This document shows, in pieces, positions 62,886 through 64,000 of a stretch of 64,000 nt of DNA. Within the stretch, counting starts at the first letter, position 1. Every line of letters begins with the position of its first letter. A model generated the notes under the pieces. The model saw only the letters and a program-made list of their open reading frames with translations, made no database searches and was not told the DNA's origin. The position numbers and the translations under genes were made by a program. This DNA is from Lagopus muta. Its lineage: Eukaryota > Chordata > Aves > Galliformes > Phasianidae. The stretch is from assembly GCF_023343835.1 (NCBI RefSeq), contig NC_064437.1:56308972-56372971 (forward strand). The letters are read 5' to 3'.

Positions 62886-64000
62886 GTCAATTTAAATTAT
62901 TGTAAAAGACCAACTGCTATCCTAAAAGGCATGCCAGGGAAAGAAATGTGGCGTTTTGTGTGCTTTCACAAAAATCTTCAGTTTTGGATTGTTTCAAAAT
63001 CAAAATTGTTTCACTCACATGCAGACATTGCTGCTGATTTGGTTTGAAAAGTTAAGTTTACCTCCACACCAATTCGTTCTCCCCTATGATGAAGGCCATT
63101 CAGCACCTCAATTTTTCTGCTTTTCCATTCTCAGTGAGTAAGTCCAGTGTTTCTTTGGTTAATTAAAGTTTACTGCAGGAGGAGCAGGAGTGGGTTGAGA
63201 GCACTGATGAAGAGAGATGACTAACAAAGTAATCGGCATGTGATTAGAGTGTGGGCTGCCAGGCACAGATTAGCCCTCCCTGGACTCTGCTTTTATCTTA
63301 GCTCCATGTTTTGAAATAATTCCATGTTAATAATATATAGAATTTCTATCCCATCTAGCTTATCACATTAGAGTGAACTAGACAAAATGACTCAATTTCA
63401 AAGGCTCTGATTCAGCTCAGGCTGCAGCCACTCACTTGAAATATGAAGTTAGATGACTGACTCCTCTTGTTTCTTACAGATTCTCACTCTGTGGGAAGTC
63501 TAAGGGGGAGAGAGTTGGTCAGAGTGGAAAATTAAGGTGACATTATAAAGTCTCCTCATGAAATGCATCAGTGACAGTCACGTCTCAAAACTCCGTGTGA
63601 ACTGACAGCCACTGGAGGGTGGGGAGCATGTAGAGGTTTGAGTTGTGGATAAATCATGAAGAGAAAAGTAAAACTTTTCCCAGAGGGAGAGCTGCCATGT
63701 ATGGTTGCAAAGAAAGTTGTTTATTTGCTCCTCACAGTGTTTTTCACAGTCACTTGAAAATGTGGGTTTTTTTCCGGTTCTTCTTCTTCTATAAATAAGA
63801 AATCTTGTTTGATTACTAACACATACCTGGTGCAAAAGAATAGAAAGACTTGCTTTAAACATGCCACATTAACGTTTCCTGCTGGTGCTCATATCCTCTT
63901 CCCCCTATGTAACTAATATCCCATGAGTCTAATGCTGAGGCATTAGCTTAACTGCCGTGCAGTTAACAGAATCGTGACTTGGGGAAAGTACTGACATGCA

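Larger units (their letters stand above)
48486..64000. other. Intergenic region beyond SMNDC1 (towards DUSP5 by synteny)
   Basis: In 15.5 kb no exon of a known protein could be recognised on either strand. By conserved gene order DUSP5 should follow outside the window. Items seen are a CTCF-like site at 49111-49124, a CR1 copy at 49351-49665, a GTTT repeat at 50342-50364, poly(A) at 51791-51805, an unexplained minus-strand open segment at 52866-53177, a YY1-type motif at 57081-57091, an A/T-rich stretch near 58110-58160, a homeodomain-motif cluster at 60080-60200 and T15 at 62871-62885. The remaining sequence is unremarkable A/T-rich DNA with short chance frames. Confidence 0.75.

Overview
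This is vertebrate nuclear DNA, almost certainly from a bird and probably a galliform such as chicken. The evidence is intron-exon structure with GT-AG splice sites, CR1-type LINE fragments (including two whose 3' ends carry the characteristic short ATTCTRTG-type terminus), few other transposons, and two recognisable conserved vertebrate genes. Nothing looks prokaryotic, and I saw no CRISPR array or tRNA/rRNA gene.

Layout. Positions 1 to about 32.65 kb hold the 3' part of MXI1 on the + strand. MXI1 is a MAX-binding, MYC-antagonising bHLH-leucine-zipper repressor. Four coding exons are visible: a 30-bp microexon at 6728-6757, then 27510-27624, 28833-29004 and 30775-30938 with the stop codon, followed by a roughly 1.7-kb 3' UTR. 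The 5' exons, with the SIN3-interacting N-terminus and the promoters, lie upstream of the window. A 20.7-kb intron separates the microexon from the rest of the bHLH domain. It contains a CR1 copy, a CpG-rich block with two perfect MEF2-type sites beside it, and a second CpG-rich segment.

From 32.7 to 39.6 kb is a convergent intergenic gap. It holds a CR1 fragment and three splice-compatible open segments at 37.2-38.3 kb that I do not recognise. From 39.6 to about 48.3 kb is the whole of SMNDC1 (SPF30) on the - strand: five coding exons giving a 238-residue Tudor-domain splicing factor, a non-coding first exon, a roughly 1.6-kb 3' UTR and a CpG-island promoter. The tail-to-tail MXI1/SMNDC1 arrangement is the conserved synteny known on human 10q25, where DUSP5 follows beyond SMNDC1.

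From 48.5 kb to the end no protein-coding gene could be supported. This region has a CR1 copy, a strong CTCF-like motif at 49.11 kb, an unexplained open segment near 53 kb and A/T-rich non-coding DNA with candidate regulatory clusters.

The two genes act in separate processes: E-box repression by MXI1 and spliceosome assembly by SMNDC1. A CACGTG E-box in the SMNDC1 promoter is a possible, untested link. The best leads in Part 2 are the unknown three-segment reading frame between the genes, the back-to-back poly(A) signals, the in-frame DNA-contact microexon, the intronic CpG/MEF2 block, and the possible intronic polyadenylation of SMNDC1.
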